Of a DNA stretch of 64,000 bases, positions 34,010 to 44,820 are shown piece by piece. The notes under the pieces are model-generated. The model worked only from the letters and a program-made list of their open reading frames with translations, searched no databases and was not told the origin of the DNA. The DNA is from Clostridia bacterium. Lineage in GTDB: Bacteria > Bacillota > DSM-521 > Neomoorellales > SLTJ01. Location: contig SLTJ01000033.1 of the NCBI GenBank assembly GCA_004347685.1, positions 1 through 64,000 of the forward strand, read 5' to 3'. The translations under genes were made by a program, and so were the position numbers. The first letter of the stretch is position 1, and every line of letters begins with the position of its first letter.

Positions 34010-34092
34010 TGAAAACAGACGTGGCACTTGACGATACCCCCGCCAGGTGTTTTAATGATATTGTTGTAACATGGGAAAAGGGGCTTGAAATT

Positions 34093-34806
34093 ATGCCGGT
34101 CAAGGGAGAACTGCGGTACGAGGGCAAGGCTAAGAAGGTTTTCCGTACTGACGATCCTGATTGCTATTGGGTAGAATTCAAAGACGACGCCACCGCCTTT
34201 GACGGGAAAAAAAAGGGCACCATCACCGGCAAGGGGGCCTACAACGCCCGCATCTCGGCTCTGCTCTTTGCCTACCTAGCCCGGGAAGGGGTGCCGACCC
34301 ACTTTGTCGAGCTGCTGCCCGAGCGGGAAATGCTGGTCCGGCCACTGGAAATCCTGCCAGTGGAAGTGGTAGCCCGGAACGTCATCGCCGGCAGCCTGGC
34401 CCAGCGCCTGGGGCGGGAGGAGGGTGAGCCCCTATCCCGGCCGGTGCTGGAGTTCTACTATAAGTCCGACGCCTTGGGCGACCCCATGATCAACGAGTAC
34501 CATATTGACGCCCTGGAATTGGCCACCCCACAGGAAATGGAAGTGGTCAAGGGGCTGGCCCTGAAGATAAATCGGCTGCTAGCGGAGCGGATGCGGCGGG
34601 CCGGCTTGGAGCTGGTAGATTTCAAGCTGGAGTTTGGCCGGTACCGGGGAAGTATCCTTTTGGGCGATGAAATCTCGCCGGATACCTGCCGCCTGTGGGA
34701 TCTGGCGACCCGGGAGAAGCTGGACAAAGACCGCTTCCGCCGGGACCTGGGCCAGGTGGAGGAAGCCTACCAGGAGGTCTGGCGGCGGTTGCAGGAGACG
34801 GAATAG
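34093..34806 (+). CDS. purC: SAICAR synthetase
   Basis: This 237-residue enzyme condenses CAIR and aspartate, using ATP, to SAICAR. Family blocks include [47 protein letters not shown] and [14 protein letters not shown] 34093 follows AAGGGGC and matches the family N-terminus; the frame is open to 34009 but the extra residues are not family-like. Confidence 0.96.
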   Translation: MPVKGELRYEGKAKKVFRTDDPDCYWVEFKDDATAFDGKKKGTITGKGAYNARISALLFAYLAREGVPTHFVELLPEREMLVRPLEILPVEVVARNVIAGSLAQRLGREEGEPLSRPVLEFYYKSDALGDPMINEYHIDALELATPQEMEVVKGLALKINRLLAERMRRAGLELVDFKLEFGRYRGSILLGDEISPDTCRLWDLATREKLDKDRFRRDLGQVEEAYQEVWRRLQETE

Positions 34807-34855
34807 AAGGGAGTTGATCGGCCTCCGGCACCTGCCGGGGGCTGGCCAGGGGCAG

Positions 34856-35107
34856 ATGTTATATTCAGGCCGGATTCATGTGACGCTGAAATCAGGGGTC
34901 CTGGACCCGCAGGGGGACACGGTGGCTCGCTCCCTGCTGGCCCTGGGTTACGACCAGGTGAAGCAGGTACGTATTGGCAAGTACCTGCAGGTCGGCCTGG
35001 AGGCGGAAGGCCAGGAGGAGGCCCGGGCGGCCCTGGAAGAGATGTGCCGGCAACTGCTGGCCAACCCGGTTATCGAGCAATACGAGATTGAAGTGGTGCC
35101 GGCATGA
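34856..35107 (+). CDS. purS: FGAM synthase subunit PurS
   Basis: This 83-residue PurS is the small scaffold subunit that joins PurQ and PurL in the FGAR amidotransferase complex. Hallmarks are [20 protein letters not shown] and [16 protein letters not shown] 34856 follows AGGGG. Its stop overlaps the purQ start (ATGA), so the three subunits are co-translated. Confidence 0.95.
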   Translation: MLYSGRIHVTLKSGVLDPQGDTVARSLLALGYDQVKQVRIGKYLQVGLEAEGQEEARAALEEMCRQLLANPVIEQYEIEVVPA

Positions 35108-35814
35108 GGTTTGCGGTGGTGGTTTTTCCCGGCTCTAATTGTGATGCCGACGTGCTGCACGTGGTGCAGCAGGTGCTGGGGCAGGAAGGCCGTTTTGTCT
35201 GGCACCGGGAAGAAGATCTCTCGGGGTTTGACTGTGTGGTGCTGCCCGGCGGCTTTTCCTACGGAGACTACTTGCGACCCGGGGCCATTGCCAGGTTCTC
35301 TCCGGTGATGCGGGCGGTTACCGCCTTTGCTGCAGCCGGCGGTCTGGTGCTGGGTATCTGCAACGGTTTCCAGGTGTTGCTGGAAGCCGGGCTCCTGCCA
35401 GGGGCCATGCTGGTGAACGACAGCGTGCAGTTTCGTTGTCTGGAGACCTGGTTGCGGGTGGAGAACGCCGCCACCCCCTTTACGGTTGCCTGTCGCCCCG
35501 GCCAGGTGCTTAGGGTCCCGGTGGCCCACCACGAGGGCAACTACTATGCCGATCCCGCCACCCTGGCGGAGCTGGAGGCCCAGGCCCAGGTGGTTTTGCG
35601 TTATGTAAACCAAAATGGGGAAGAGACACCCGAGGCCAACCCCAACGGCTCGGCCCGCAACATCGCCGGGATCATCAACCGCTATGGCAATGTCCTGGGC
35701 CTGATGCCGCACCCGGAGCGGTGCGCCGAACCGATTCTGGGCAATACCGACGGCCGGTATCTCTGGAACTCCTTGTTATCCTGGGTGCAGCAGGGGGGTG
35801 GCCGGGTTGTCTGA
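35104..35814 (+). CDS. purQ: FGAM synthase glutaminase subunit PurQ
   Basis: This 236-residue class I glutamine amidotransferase supplies ammonia to PurL. Visible are [11 protein letters not shown] at the start, the nucleophile in [10 protein letters not shown], and [11 protein letters not shown] with the catalytic His and Glu. Overlaps purS by 4 bp and purL by 17 bp. Confidence 0.96.
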   Translation: MRFAVVVFPGSNCDADVLHVVQQVLGQEGRFVWHREEDLSGFDCVVLPGGFSYGDYLRPGAIARFSPVMRAVTAFAAAGGLVLGICNGFQVLLEAGLLPGAMLVNDSVQFRCLETWLRVENAATPFTVACRPGQVLRVPVAHHEGNYYADPATLAELEAQAQVVLRYVNQNGEETPEANPNGSARNIAGIINRYGNVLGLMPHPERCAEPILGNTDGRYLWNSLLSWVQQGGGRVV

Positions 35815-38002
35815 TCGGCCCTGGGAAGAAGTCGGCCTCACCGAGACCGAATATGAGCAAATCACCGAAATCCTCGGCCGCCGGCCCAATGAGCTGGAGC
35901 TGGGCATGTTCGGGGTCATGTGGTCCGAGCACTGCAGCTACAAGAGTTCCCGGCCGGTGCTGCGCCTTTTCCCCTACGAGGCCCCGTGGGTCCTCCAGGG
36001 CCCGGGGGAAAACGCCGGGGTGATCGCTATCGGCGACGGCCGGGCCGTGGTCTTCAAGATGGAAAGCCATAACCATCCCTCGGCCATCGAGCCCTTCCAG
36101 GGGGCGGCCACCGGCGTGGGCGGGATCGTGCGGGACATCTTCGCCATGGGCGCCCGGCCTATCGCCTTGCTGGACTCCCTGCGTTTCGGCTCCCTGGAGG
36201 ACCCGCGGGTGCGCTATCTCTTCAGCGGCGTGGTAGGCGGCATAAGCTGGTACGGCAACTGCATCGGCGTGCCTACGGTGGGCGGGGAGATCTATTTCGA
36301 CACGGCTTATGCGACCAATCCCTTGGTGAACGTCATGTGCGTGGGCTTGCTGTCTGAGGACAAGACGGCCCGGGCGGTGGCCAGCGGCCCAGGGAACAAG
36401 GTGATGCTGGTGGGGGCACGCACCGGCCGGGACGGCATCCACGGGGCCAGTTTCGCCTCGGAGGAACTGGGTGAAGATTCGCTGCGCCGGCGGCCGGCGG
36501 TGCAGGTGGGTGACCCCTTCAAGGAAAAGCTCCTGATCGAGGCCTGCTTGGAGCTGGTTGACCGTGGGTGCCTGGTGGGCCTGCAGGACCTGGGGGCGGC
36601 CGGTATCACCAGCGCGGCCAGCGAGATGGCTGGCCGGGCCGGGACCGGGATGGAAATTGACGTGACCCTGGTGCCCCGTCGGGAGGAAGGCATGACCCCT
36701 TATGAGGTGATGATTTCGGAGTCCCAGGAGCGGATGCTGGCAGTGCCCCAGCCGGGCCGGGAGGAAGAGGTGGCGGAAATCCTGGCCAAGTGGGATCTGG
36801 AGGCGGCGGTAATCGGGCAGGTTACCTCGGATGGTATGTTCCGGGTGCGGGATGCGGGCCGGGTAGTGGCCGAGGTCCCGGTGGAGGCTCTGGCGGCCTG
36901 TCCGGTGATCCCCAGGGAAAAGGCCAGACCGGCTTACCTGGAAGAACAGGCGACCGGGGCAGAGGAGGTGCCGGAGCCAGACGACTATGGGGTGGCCCTG
37001 CTAAACTTACTTTCTTCCCCTACCATCGCCGGCAAGGCCTGGGTATGGCGGCAGTACGACCATATGGTGCAGATAAACACGGCGGTGCGGCCTGGCGCAG
37101 CCGACGCCGCGGTGCTCCGCCTCAAGGGTTCGCGCCAGGGCCTGGCCCTGACCACCGACGGTAACGGCCGCTACACCTACCTGGACCCCTACACCGGGGG
37201 GGCCATTGCCGTGGCCGAGGCGGCCCGCAACCTGGCCTGCTGCGGCGCCCGGCCCCTGGGGGTGACCGACTGCCTCAATTTCGGCCACCCGGGCCGGCCG
37301 GAAATCTTCTGGCAGTTCGAGGAGGCGGTCCGGGGAATGGCCGAAGCCTGCCGGGCCCTGGGCGTGCCGGTGGTGAGCGGCAATGTGAGCTTTTATAATG
37401 AATCCTCCGGGGAGGCAGTCTATCCGACGCCGGTGGTGGGGATGGTGGGGCTGGTCGAGGATATGGAGCGGCCCTGCACCATGGCCTTTACTAATGACGG
37501 CGACCTGGTGGTGTTGCTGGGTGAAAACACCGGTGAACTCGGGGGCAGTGAGTATTTGTGGCTGGCCGCGGGCCGCCCGGGGGCCAGGCCGCCCCGGGTA
37601 GACCTGGCCCGGGAAAAGGCCCTGGTGGAAGTACTGGTGCAGGCTGTCGGTACCGGCCTCTTGACTGCCGCCCACGACTGCGCCGAGGGCGGCCTGGCCG
37701 TGGCCCTGGCTGAGTGTTGTTTGGCCGGGGGCCGGGGGGCGAGGGTAAAGGTCACGAGTTCCGGGAGCCTGGCGGCGCTGCTCTTTGGCGAGGGGCAGGG
37801 CCGGGCCGTGGTTTCCCTGCCGGAGGCTAACTGGCCCCGGCTTGAGGAGCTCTGCCAGGGCCAGGGCCTGTCGGTGCAGGTGCTGGGCCGGGTGGGCGGC
37901 GGAGCCTTGGAGATAAAGGCCGGCGACCGGGTGCTGGTGCAGGTCCCGGTGGAGGAGCTGCGGACGAGATGGGAGGGAGCCATACCGTGCCTGATGTCCT
38001 AG
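35798..38002 (+). CDS. purL: FGAM synthase large subunit PurL
   Basis: This 734-residue small-form PurL performs the ATP-dependent amidation of FGAR to FGAM. Recognisable are [58 protein letters not shown] and, late, [18 protein letters not shown] 35798 lies within the end of purQ. It overlaps the region before purF, so the complex and the first pathway enzyme are made together. Confidence 0.97.
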   Translation: MAGLSDRPWEEVGLTETEYEQITEILGRRPNELELGMFGVMWSEHCSYKSSRPVLRLFPYEAPWVLQGPGENAGVIAIGDGRAVVFKMESHNHPSAIEPFQGAATGVGGIVRDIFAMGARPIALLDSLRFGSLEDPRVRYLFSGVVGGISWYGNCIGVPTVGGEIYFDTAYATNPLVNVMCVGLLSEDKTARAVASGPGNKVMLVGARTGRDGIHGASFASEELGEDSLRRRPAVQVGDPFKEKLLIEACLELVDRGCLVGLQDLGAAGITSAASEMAGRAGTGMEIDVTLVPRREEGMTPYEVMISESQERMLAVPQPGREEEVAEILAKWDLEAAVIGQVTSDGMFRVRDAGRVVAEVPVEALAACPVIPREKARPAYLEEQATGAEEVPEPDDYGVALLNLLSSPTIAGKAWVWRQYDHMVQINTAVRPGAADAAVLRLKGSRQGLALTTDGNGRYTYLDPYTGGAIAVAEAARNLACCGARPLGVTDCLNFGHPGRPEIFWQFEEAVRGMAEACRALGVPVVSGNVSFYNESSGEAVYPTPVVGMVGLVEDMERPCTMAFTNDGDLVVLLGENTGELGGSEYLWLAAGRPGARPPRVDLAREKALVEVLVQAVGTGLLTAAHDCAEGGLAVALAECCLAGGRGARVKVTSSGSLAALLFGEGQGRAVVSLPEANWPRLEELCQGQGLSVQVLGRVGGGALEIKAGDRVLVQVPVEELRTRWEGAIPCLMS

Positions 38003-39408
38003 ATGATAAGCCGAAGGAGGCTTGCGGGCTGTTCGGCGTCTGCGCCCCTGGCCAGGACGTGGCCCGCCTGACCTACTACGGCCTTTACGCCCTGCAGCAT
38101 AGGGGTCAGGAGAGCGCGGGCATAGCTGTCTCCGACGGCCGCCAGATCGTCCTCCACAAGGACATGGGCCTGGTGACCGAGGTATTTCACCCGGAGGTGC
38201 TGGATAAGCTCCGGGGATACATGGCCATGGGCCACGTCCGCTATTCAACCACCGGCTCCAGTTCCCCCATCAACGCCCAGCCCCTGGTCTTCCATTACCT
38301 GCAGGGGACGGTTTCCCTGGCCCACAATGGCAACCTGACCAACGCCGCCGCCCTGCGGCACACCCTGGCCGCCACCGGGTCGGTATTCCAGTCTTCCACC
38401 GACAGCGAGGTTATCGTCAACCTGCTGGCCCGTTACGGGCAGAACACCATTGAAGAGGCTCTGATCAAGTGCATGATTGACCTCAAGGGGGCCTATTCCC
38501 TGCTGGTGATGACCGAAGACAAGCTGGTGGGGGTGCGGGACCCTTACGGTTTCCGGCCCCTGTGCCTGGGCCGGCTGGGGGAGGGCTACGTGCTGGCCTC
38601 GGAGTCCTGTGCCCTGGATACGGTGGGAGCAGAATTCATCCGGGACGTGGCCCCCGGCGAGATCGTCACCATCAGCCTGGACGGCCTGCGCTCCCTCCGC
38701 CCCTACGTCCCGGACAAGCCAGCCTTTTGCATTTTTGAGTTCGTCTATTTTGCCCGGCCGGATAGCGTCATAGATGGCATCACGGTAAACGTGGCCCGGA
38801 TGCGCATGGGCCGGGAGCTGGCCCGGGAAGCCCCGGTCGCGGCCGACATGGTGATTGCCGTGCCGGATTCCGGTACGGCCGCCGCCATCGGCTACGCGCA
38901 GGCATCCGGTCTGCCCTTTATGGAAGGCCTGATGAAAAACCGGTACGTGGGCCGGACCTTCATCCAGCCTGTTCAGTCTATGCGGGACCTGGGGGTGCGC
39001 CTGAAGCTCAACCCGGTACGGGAGGTCCTGGGCGGCCAGAGGGTGGTACTGGTGGACGATTCCATCGTGCGCGGCACCACCAGCCGGAAACTGGTGCAGA
39101 TGCTGCGGCAGGCCGGGGCCACGGAGGTGCACCTGGTGATAAGCTCTCCAGCCATCCTCTATCCCTGTTATTACGGCATAGATACTTCGGCCCGGGGAGA
39201 ACTGATTGCGGCGAAGAGTTCGGTGGAAGAAATCTGCCGCAGCGTGGGCGCCGACAGCCTGCATTACCTGAGCTTGGAAGGTATGCTCCAGGCGGTGAAC
39301 GACGGGAATAAGTTCTGCGTGGCCTGCTTTAACGGCGTTTATCCCGTGGGGGTGCCGGAGGAAATGCCCGGCAAGCTGGCCCTGGAGGGCGGGGTGCAGT
39401 GTGGCTGA
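37987..39408 (+). CDS. purF: Amidophosphoribosyltransferase
   Basis: This 473-residue enzyme makes phosphoribosylamine from PRPP and glutamine, the first committed step of purine synthesis. After a 12-residue propeptide comes the Ntn nucleophile Cys13 in KEACGLFGV. The glutaminase core follows ([12 protein letters not shown]) and the PRPP loop is [16 protein letters not shown]. The C-terminal Cys cluster ([21 protein letters not shown]) fits the Fe-S-containing Gram-positive type. GTG 37987 is preferred (GGGAGGGAG upstream); an ATG at 37969 inside purL is an alternative. Confidence 0.96.
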   Translation: MPDVLDDKPKEACGLFGVCAPGQDVARLTYYGLYALQHRGQESAGIAVSDGRQIVLHKDMGLVTEVFHPEVLDKLRGYMAMGHVRYSTTGSSSPINAQPLVFHYLQGTVSLAHNGNLTNAAALRHTLAATGSVFQSSTDSEVIVNLLARYGQNTIEEALIKCMIDLKGAYSLLVMTEDKLVGVRDPYGFRPLCLGRLGEGYVLASESCALDTVGAEFIRDVAPGEIVTISLDGLRSLRPYVPDKPAFCIFEFVYFARPDSVIDGITVNVARMRMGRELAREAPVAADMVIAVPDSGTAAAIGYAQASGLPFMEGLMKNRYVGRTFIQPVQSMRDLGVRLKLNPVREVLGGQRVVLVDDSIVRGTTSRKLVQMLRQAGATEVHLVISSPAILYPCYYGIDTSARGELIAAKSSVEEICRSVGADSLHYLSLEGMLQAVNDGNKFCVACFNGVYPVGVPEEMPGKLALEGGVQCG

Positions 39409-40465
39409 GAACGGGTGGACTTACGCGGCCAGCGGGGTGGACATCGCTGCCGGGGACCAGGCGGCCAGGCTTTACGGCGAGCTGGCCCGGCGCACCTGGC
39501 GGCCGGAGGTGATCGGGCCCTGGGGTAGCTTTGGCGGCTTCTTCGCCCTGGATACCGGGAAATACCGCCGGCCGGTGCTGGTGGCCGGGGCCGATGGGGT
39601 GGGGACCAAGCTGCGGGTGGCCATCACCCTCGAGCAGCACCAGACCGTGGGCCTTGACCTGGTGGCTATGTGCGTCAACGATATCCTGGTGCACGGGGCC
39701 GAGCCGCTCTTTTTCCTCGACTACCTGGCCACGGGCAGGCTGGACCCGGAGCGGGCCGCGGCCGTGGTGGCCGGGGTGGCTGCTGGTTGCCGGCAGGCCG
39801 GTTGCGCCCTCCTGGGCGGGGAGACGGCGGAGATGCCCGGGTTTTACACCCCGGGCGACTACGATCTGGCCGGCTTTGCCGTGGGCGTAGTGGAGAAGGA
39901 GGATTTAATTGACGGCCACCTGGTGACGCCCGGGGACGTGCTTTTAGGCCTGGCCTCCAGCGGCCTGCACAGCAATGGTTTTTCCCTGGCCCGGCGGGTC
40001 CTCCTGGAGGACGGGGGGTACTCGTTGGAGCAATACGTGGCCGGCCTGGGCTGCACCCTGGGGGAAGAGTTGCTGCGGCCCACGCGCATCTACGTTTCCA
40101 GCATCCTTTCCCTATTGCGGCGGGACCCGGAAGACCCCGCCTCCCCGGGCCGGCAGATCCACGGTATGGCCCACATCACCGGCGGCGGCCTGCCCGGAAA
40201 CCTTTCCCGCATCCTGCCTCCCGGGGCCCAGGCCCGCGTGGAGCGCGGGTCCTGGCCGCTGCCGCCTGTTTTTGCTCTTATCCAGGAAGCCGGCCGGGTA
40301 GCCACCTACGAGATGTACCGGGTGTTTAACATGGGTCTGGGGATGGTGCTGGTGGTGGCCCGGCAGGCAGCCGAGGCCGCGGCCACGGCCCTGGAGGAGC
40401 ATGGGGAAAAGGTCTACCGCGTAGGGGAAATAGTTGCCGGCCAGGGCGGGGTAATCCTGGCGTAG
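39401..40465 (+). CDS. purM: Phosphoribosylformylglycinamidine cyclo-ligase
   Basis: This 354-residue AIR synthetase closes the imidazole ring using ATP. Family blocks: [41 protein letters not shown] and [15 protein letters not shown] 39401 overlaps the purF stop by 8 bp. Confidence 0.96.
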   Translation: MAENGWTYAASGVDIAAGDQAARLYGELARRTWRPEVIGPWGSFGGFFALDTGKYRRPVLVAGADGVGTKLRVAITLEQHQTVGLDLVAMCVNDILVHGAEPLFFLDYLATGRLDPERAAAVVAGVAAGCRQAGCALLGGETAEMPGFYTPGDYDLAGFAVGVVEKEDLIDGHLVTPGDVLLGLASSGLHSNGFSLARRVLLEDGGYSLEQYVAGLGCTLGEELLRPTRIYVSSILSLLRRDPEDPASPGRQIHGMAHITGGGLPGNLSRILPPGAQARVERGSWPLPPVFALIQEAGRVATYEMYRVFNMGLGMVLVVARQAAEAAATALEEHGEKVYRVGEIVAGQGGVILA

Positions 40466-40600
40466 AAGGGCATTGCCCGCCTGGAGCAAGGCGCCGGCCC
40501 TGCCGTCCGGGGGATGAAGCTTTCGGCAATACTCTGTCTGGAGCGCGTTAAGCCGCCAGGTGCAGGACGTTCATACTGGCTGTCTTTGGGTGGGATGATT

Positions 40601-41227
40601 ATGGATAAACTGAGCCTGGGTATCCTGGCCTCCGGCCGGGGATCCAATTTCGCGGCCATCGCCCGCGCCTGCCGGCAGGGAGAAATTGACGCCGAAGTCA
40701 AGGTGCTGCTCAGCGATAATCCGGGCGCCCGGGCCCTGGAGCTGGCCCGGGAAACGGGGACCCCGGCTTTTCTCATTGACCCGGCGGCCTTTCCCAACCG
40801 GGAGGCATACGACGCGGCCCTGGTGGACAGACTGCAGCAGTACGGGGTGGATCTGGTAGCCCTGGCCGGGTACATGCGCCTGGTCACCCCGGTGCTGCTG
40901 GCGGCTTTTCCCCGGCGGGTGATCAATATCCACCCCTCCCTGCTGCCGGCCTTCCCCGGGCTGGAGGCCCAGCGCCAGGCCTTTGAGTATGGAGTTAAGG
41001 TCACCGGATGTACGGTCCACTTTGTAGACGAAGGGGTAGACACCGGCCCCATCATTGCCCAGGTACCGGTGCCGGTGCGGCCCGCGGACACGGCTGAAAC
41101 CCTGGCCGACCATATTCTGGTGGAGGAGCATAAGCTCTACCCCCGGGTGATCCAGTTGATCGCCGAGGGCCGGGTAAGAATGGAAGGCCGGCGGGTGATA
41201 ATAATCCCAGGGGCCCCTGGTTTCTAA
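40601..41227 (+). CDS. purN: Phosphoribosylglycinamide formyltransferase
   Basis: This 208-residue, 10-formyl-THF-dependent GAR transformylase begins MDKLSLGILASGRGSNFAAI. The catalytic region is VINIHPSLLPAFPG and TVHFVDEGVDTGPII. ATG 40601 is preceded by GGGTGGG; ATG 40595 two codons upstream is an alternative. A 135-bp spacer, without recognisable features, separates it from purM. Confidence 0.95.
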   Translation: MDKLSLGILASGRGSNFAAIARACRQGEIDAEVKVLLSDNPGARALELARETGTPAFLIDPAAFPNREAYDAALVDRLQQYGVDLVALAGYMRLVTPVLLAAFPRRVINIHPSLLPAFPGLEAQRQAFEYGVKVTGCTVHFVDEGVDTGPIIAQVPVPVRPADTAETLADHILVEEHKLYPRVIQLIAEGRVRMEGRRVIIIPGAPGF

Positions 41228-41262
41228 CTCTAGACGTCCATTAATTTAGGAGGTTTTAGTTC

Positions 41263-43020
41263 ATGGGCACGTCCTCATACCGCGTGCGCCGCTACCACCA
41301 GAGGCGTGAAAATCCACCAGGCAGAAGTGGGGAGATCAAATCTGGAACTTGCGCCGCAAGTCCCACCGAGGTCCAACCCCTCACTGCTAACCTACAACTT
41401 CAGCTTTTTCATGCCAGGCGGGCTTTGATCAGCGTTTCTGACAAAACCGGGGTCGTGGACTTCGCCCGCTCCCTGATAGAACTGGGCTTTGAGATCGTCT
41501 CTACGGGCGGGACGGCCGGGGAGTTACGGCAGGCCGGGGTGGCGGTCACGTCGGTGGAGGAGGTCACTGGTTTTCCCGAAATGCTGGACGGCCGGGTGAA
41601 GACCCTGCATCCCAAAATCCACGCAGGTCTACTGGCCCTCCGCACCCCTGAGCACCTGGCGCAACTGGCGGCCCAGGGGATTGCCCCCATAGAACTGGTA
41701 GCCGTCAACCTCTATCCCTTTGCCGCCACCGTGGCCCGGCCGGACGCCACCTGGGAAGAGGCCATCGAGAATATTGACATCGGCGGCCCCACCCTGGTAA
41801 GGGCCGCGGCCAAAAACCACGCTTACGTCACGGTCATCGTCAACCCGCAGCGTTATTCACAGGTCATTGCCGAACTTCGCTCCTCAGGAGAAGTCTCATC
41901 GCAGTTGAGGCGCGAGCTGGCGTGGGAGGCCTTCAGCCATACGGCCGCCTATGACAGCCTGGTGGCCGCCTACCTGGAGCAGCACCTGGGTGCCAGGGGG
42001 GAAGTGGCCTCGGCGCCCACGGCCGGGAGAGAGCCGGCAGCACCTCTTTCCGCCCCGGGAGATACCGCGTCTTCCTTTCCGACACTGTTCACCTGGCAGG
42101 GGGTTTTACAGCAACCCCTGCGCTACGGTGAGAACCCTCACCAGGAGGCCGCCTTTTACCGCCTACCCCTGGCCCCGGCCGGCACCCTGGCCCGGGCCCG
42201 GCAGGTGCAGGGGAAAGAGCTTTCTTACAATAATATCATGGACTTGGAAGCGGCCTGGGCCACGGTGCTGGACCTGGGTGCGCCGGCCGCGGTGATCATC
42301 AAGCATAACAACCCGTGCGGCGCGGCGGTGGCGGCCAGTCCCCTGGAAGCCTACCGGAAGGCTTTTGCCAGTGACCCTGTATCCGCCTTCGGCGGCATTG
42401 TGGCCTTCAACTGCCCGGTGGACGGGGAGACGGTGCGGGAGGTGACTAAGACCTTCATGGAAGCCGTCATCGCCCCATCCTTCACTCCTGTAGCCTTGGA
42501 AGTGCTCCACGACAAGGAAAACCTGCGGGTGCTGGTAAGTGAATTTCCCCCATCACCGGGGCCGGCCTGGGAAGTGCGGAGTGTGGGCGGCGGCTTCCTG
42601 GTACAGGCGCGGGACAACCTCCCGGAAGACCGTTCCACCTGGCAGGTGGTCACCGCGTCTGAACCCTCGGCGGCGGAATGGGAAGACCTGCTCTTTGCCT
42701 GGCCGGTGGTGAAGCATGTGAAGTCCAACGCCATCGTGGTGGCCCGGGACAAGGTCACCCTGGGCACCGGCGCCGGACAGATGAACCGGGTGGGGGCGGC
42801 CCGCCTGGCCCTGGAACAGGCCGGGGAAAAGGCGCGGGGGGCAGTGCTGGCCTCGGACGCCTTCTTCCCCTTTGCCGACACCGTGGAGGCCGCAGCCGCC
42901 GCCGGCATCCGGGCCATCATCCAGCCGGGCGGCAGCGTGCGGGATGAGGATTCCATCAAAGCCTGCAACGAGCACGGCATGGCCATGGTCTTTACCGGCC
43001 GCCGGCATTTTAAACATTAG
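41263..43020 (+). CDS. purH: AICAR transformylase/IMP cyclohydrolase with repeat-derived N-terminus
   Basis: The bifunctional PurH formylates AICAR and closes the ring to IMP. The IMPCH domain begins at RRALISVSDKTGVVDFARSL (about residue 52) and the AICARFT domain holds LRYGENPHQEAAFYR, IIKHNNPCGAAVA and a late QPGGSVRDEDSIKACNEHG. ATG 41263, after a strong AGGAGG, gives 585 residues, about 50 more at the N-terminus than usual. The extra DNA is a copy of the dispersed repeat (41283-41402) read in frame. No better start codon lies between the repeat and the domain, so the extension is probably translated. Confidence 0.95.
   Translation: MGTSSYRVRRYHQRRENPPGRSGEIKSGTCAASPTEVQPLTANLQLQLFHARRALISVSDKTGVVDFARSLIELGFEIVSTGGTAGELRQAGVAVTSVEEVTGFPEMLDGRVKTLHPKIHAGLLALRTPEHLAQLAAQGIAPIELVAVNLYPFAATVARPDATWEEAIENIDIGGPTLVRAAAKNHAYVTVIVNPQRYSQVIAELRSSGEVSSQLRRELAWEAFSHTAAYDSLVAAYLEQHLGARGEVASAPTAGREPAAPLSAPGDTASSFPTLFTWQGVLQQPLRYGENPHQEAAFYRLPLAPAGTLARARQVQGKELSYNNIMDLEAAWATVLDLGAPAAVIIKHNNPCGAAVAASPLEAYRKAFASDPVSAFGGIVAFNCPVDGETVREVTKTFMEAVIAPSFTPVALEVLHDKENLRVLVSEFPPSPGPAWEVRSVGGGFLVQARDNLPEDRSTWQVVTASEPSAAEWEDLLFAWPVVKHVKSNAIVVARDKVTLGTGAGQMNRVGAARLALEQAGEKARGAVLASDAFFPFADTVEAAAAAGIRAIIQPGGSVRDEDSIKACNEHGMAMVFTGRRHFKH
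41283..41402 (+). repeat. Dispersed heptad repeat, copy 2 (within purH)
   Basis: The blocks GCTACCACCAGAGGCGTGAA, GGCAGAAGTGGGGAGATCAA, the palindrome ACTTGCG-CCGCAAGT, TCCCACC, and AACCTACAACTTCAG occur in the same order as in copy 1 (6399-6540). Here the sequence forms the first codons of purH. Confidence 0.65.
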
Positions 43021-43037
43021 ACTGCCCGCGCATACTG

Positions 43038-43067
43038 TTGCCCGCTGGCGGCACTGAATGGTATAAT
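43038..43067 (+). promoter_or_regulatory. Promoter between purH and purD
   Basis: TTGCCC (43038-43043), 18-bp spacer, perfect TATAAT (43062-43067). It appears to belong to the small toxin-antitoxin remnant and may also give purD extra transcription. Confidence 0.6.
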
Positions 43068-43075
43068 AGTTAAGG

Positions 43076-43236
43076 ATGAAAGAGAAATACGGGGTGGGGG
43101 CGGATTCCACCCCTATTTTGCGCCAGCTCCGGGAGGAGAACTAGTGGCCGTATGCGTGGATGCCAGCATTGTGGTTAAGTGGATAGTGGCCGAAGAAAAA
43201 AGCGACCGTAAAGTTGCCTACATAAATCTCCTTTAG
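43076..43236 (+). pseudogene. Miniature VapBC remnant
   Basis: ATG 43076 to TAG 43144 encodes KEKYGVGADSTPILRQLREE, like the tail of a VapB-type antitoxin. GTG 43144 overlaps that stop and reads AVCVDASIVVKWIVAEEKSD, the start of a PIN-domain VapC, ending at 43236 after 30 codons. Both genes have internal or terminal deletions. It sits in the purine operon between purH and purD and would not be functional. Confidence 0.65.
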
Positions 43237-43247
43237 GGGTGAAACAC

Positions 43248-44516
43248 TTGCGCATCCTGGTGGTGGGCGGAGGCGGGCGGGAACACGCCCTGGTGTGGAA
43301 GCTGGCCCAAAGCCCCAAGGTGACCGAGCTTTATTGCGCCCCGGGAAATGCCGGCATCAGTCGGGAGGCCGCCTGCGTCTCCATTGGGGCGGAGGATATT
43401 CCCGCCCTGGTGGATTTTGCGGTGGAGAAAAAAATCGGCCTGGTGGTGGTGGGGCCGGAAGCCCCCCTGGTGGCCGGGCTGGTGGATGCCCTGGAGGCTG
43501 TAGGGATAGCTGCCTTCGGCCCCAGCCGCCAGGCGGCCATGCTTGAAGGCAGCAAGGCCTGGGCCAAGGAATTCATGGCCCGTCACGGCATCCCGACGGC
43601 CCAGTACCGGGTGTTCACTGAGATAGGCCCGGCGGTGGAGTACGCGCGTTCCCTGGGCAGTTGCGCCATCAAAGCCGACGGCCTGGCCGCGGGCAAGGGG
43701 GTTACGGTGGCGGACACGGAGGCCGAGGCCGTCTCGGTGTTGCAGGATTTACTGGTGGACCAGAAACTTGGCCCGGCCGGCCGCCGGGTGGTGATTGAGG
43801 AAAGGCTGGCCGGAGAGGAAGTAAGCGTGCTGGCCTTTACCGACGGGAAAACGCTGGTCCCCTTGCCCGCAGCCCAGGACCACAAGCGGGCCTATGACGG
43901 TGACCGGGGCCCCAATACCGGGGGCATGGGAGCCTTTTCGCCACCGCCCTTTTTCACGCGGGAGCTGGAAGAACGGGTAGTAGAGGAAATCCTCCAGCCG
44001 GTAATAGCCGGTATGGCCGTTGAGGGCCGGCCCTATCGCGGAGTGCTCTATGCCGGCCTGATGCTTACCGGGGACGGGCCGAAGGTGCTGGAATTTAACT
44101 GTCGCTTCGGCGACCCGGAGACTCAAGTGCTCCTGCCCCGGCTGGAGAGCGACCTGGTGGAGGTCATGGTGGCCACCACTGAGGGCCGGCTGAGTGAAGT
44201 TGACATAACGTGGAAACCTGGGGCCGCGGCCTGCGTGGTATTAGCCGCCGGGGGTTACCCCGGCCCTTACCGCAAGAGCGAGGATATAACCGGGCTTGAG
44301 GAGCTGCCCCCAGGGGTGCTGGCCTTCCATGCCGGCACGTCTTGGCGGGACGGGAGGCTGGTGACCTCCGGCGGCCGGGTGCTGGGGATCACGGCCACGG
44401 CGCCCACCCTGGGGGAGGCCGTGGCCCTGGCCTACCGGGGAGTGGAGAAGGTCAGCTTTCCCGGCTGCCACTACCGCTGCGACATCGGCGCCAGGTGGGT
44501 ACAGGCCAGGGGCTGA
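43248..44516 (+). CDS. purD: Phosphoribosylamine-glycine ligase
   Basis: This 422-residue GAR synthetase is an ATP-grasp enzyme. It starts MRILVVGGGGREHALVWKL and shows IKADGLAAGKGVTVAD, GPNTGGMGAFSPPPF and LEFNCRFGDPETQVLLPRL. TTG 43248 is 6 nt after AGGGGTG; GTG 43239 would add three residues. It closes the purine operon. Confidence 0.96.
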   Translation: MRILVVGGGGREHALVWKLAQSPKVTELYCAPGNAGISREAACVSIGAEDIPALVDFAVEKKIGLVVVGPEAPLVAGLVDALEAVGIAAFGPSRQAAMLEGSKAWAKEFMARHGIPTAQYRVFTEIGPAVEYARSLGSCAIKADGLAAGKGVTVADTEAEAVSVLQDLLVDQKLGPAGRRVVIEERLAGEEVSVLAFTDGKTLVPLPAAQDHKRAYDGDRGPNTGGMGAFSPPPFFTRELEERVVEEILQPVIAGMAVEGRPYRGVLYAGLMLTGDGPKVLEFNCRFGDPETQVLLPRLESDLVEVMVATTEGRLSEVDITWKPGAAACVVLAAGGYPGPYRKSEDITGLEELPPGVLAFHAGTSWRDGRLVTSGGRVLGITATAPTLGEAVALAYRGVEKVSFPGCHYRCDIGARWVQARG

Positions 44517-44566
44517 GGGCGGTGGCAGTGCCGGCTGCCGCTGGGCCTTCCAGGCCGGCCTGGACC

Positions 44567-44690
44567 CCCTGAAATTAGAGGTTGGAGGTTAGAACTTGTT
44601 GCAAGTGGCTGCGCCCCTTTCAAATCTGCGGCCTCTTGCCTCGCCGTCAATTTCATTCTTTCTGTTGGTGACGCCTGAGGCGGCATGGCG
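44567..44690 (-). repeat. Dispersed heptad repeat, copy 3 (inverted)
   Basis: On the minus strand the sequence runs GGCGTCACCAACAGAAAGAA, GACGGCGAGG, GGGGCGCAGCC, the palindrome ACTTG-TTG-CAAGT, TCTAACCTCCAACCTC and TAATTTCAGGG. This is the same order as the other copies. It lies in the 304-bp spacer after purD, which holds no gene. Confidence 0.7.
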
Positions 44691-44820
44691 GTCCGCCCTG
44701 GATTCCTCGCCGCAGCTCGTTCCTTCTGCCTGACGAGCCCTTATCCCGGCCTCCAGTCAGTGGTACTATGGCCAAAACCCGGCCTCACCCGGCAGGAGAG
44801 CCTTGAGGAGGCCATTTACG

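Noticed and set aside
32780-34027. 415-codon frame opposite purB
   Set aside because: It is the complement of a well-conserved gene; high GC keeps the opposite frame open. The same holds for long frames opposite purL, purF, hisG, pcrA and the large ATPase.
37007-38248. 413-codon frame opposite purL and purF
   Set aside because: Pro/Gly/Arg/His-rich composition and full overlap with two certain genes.
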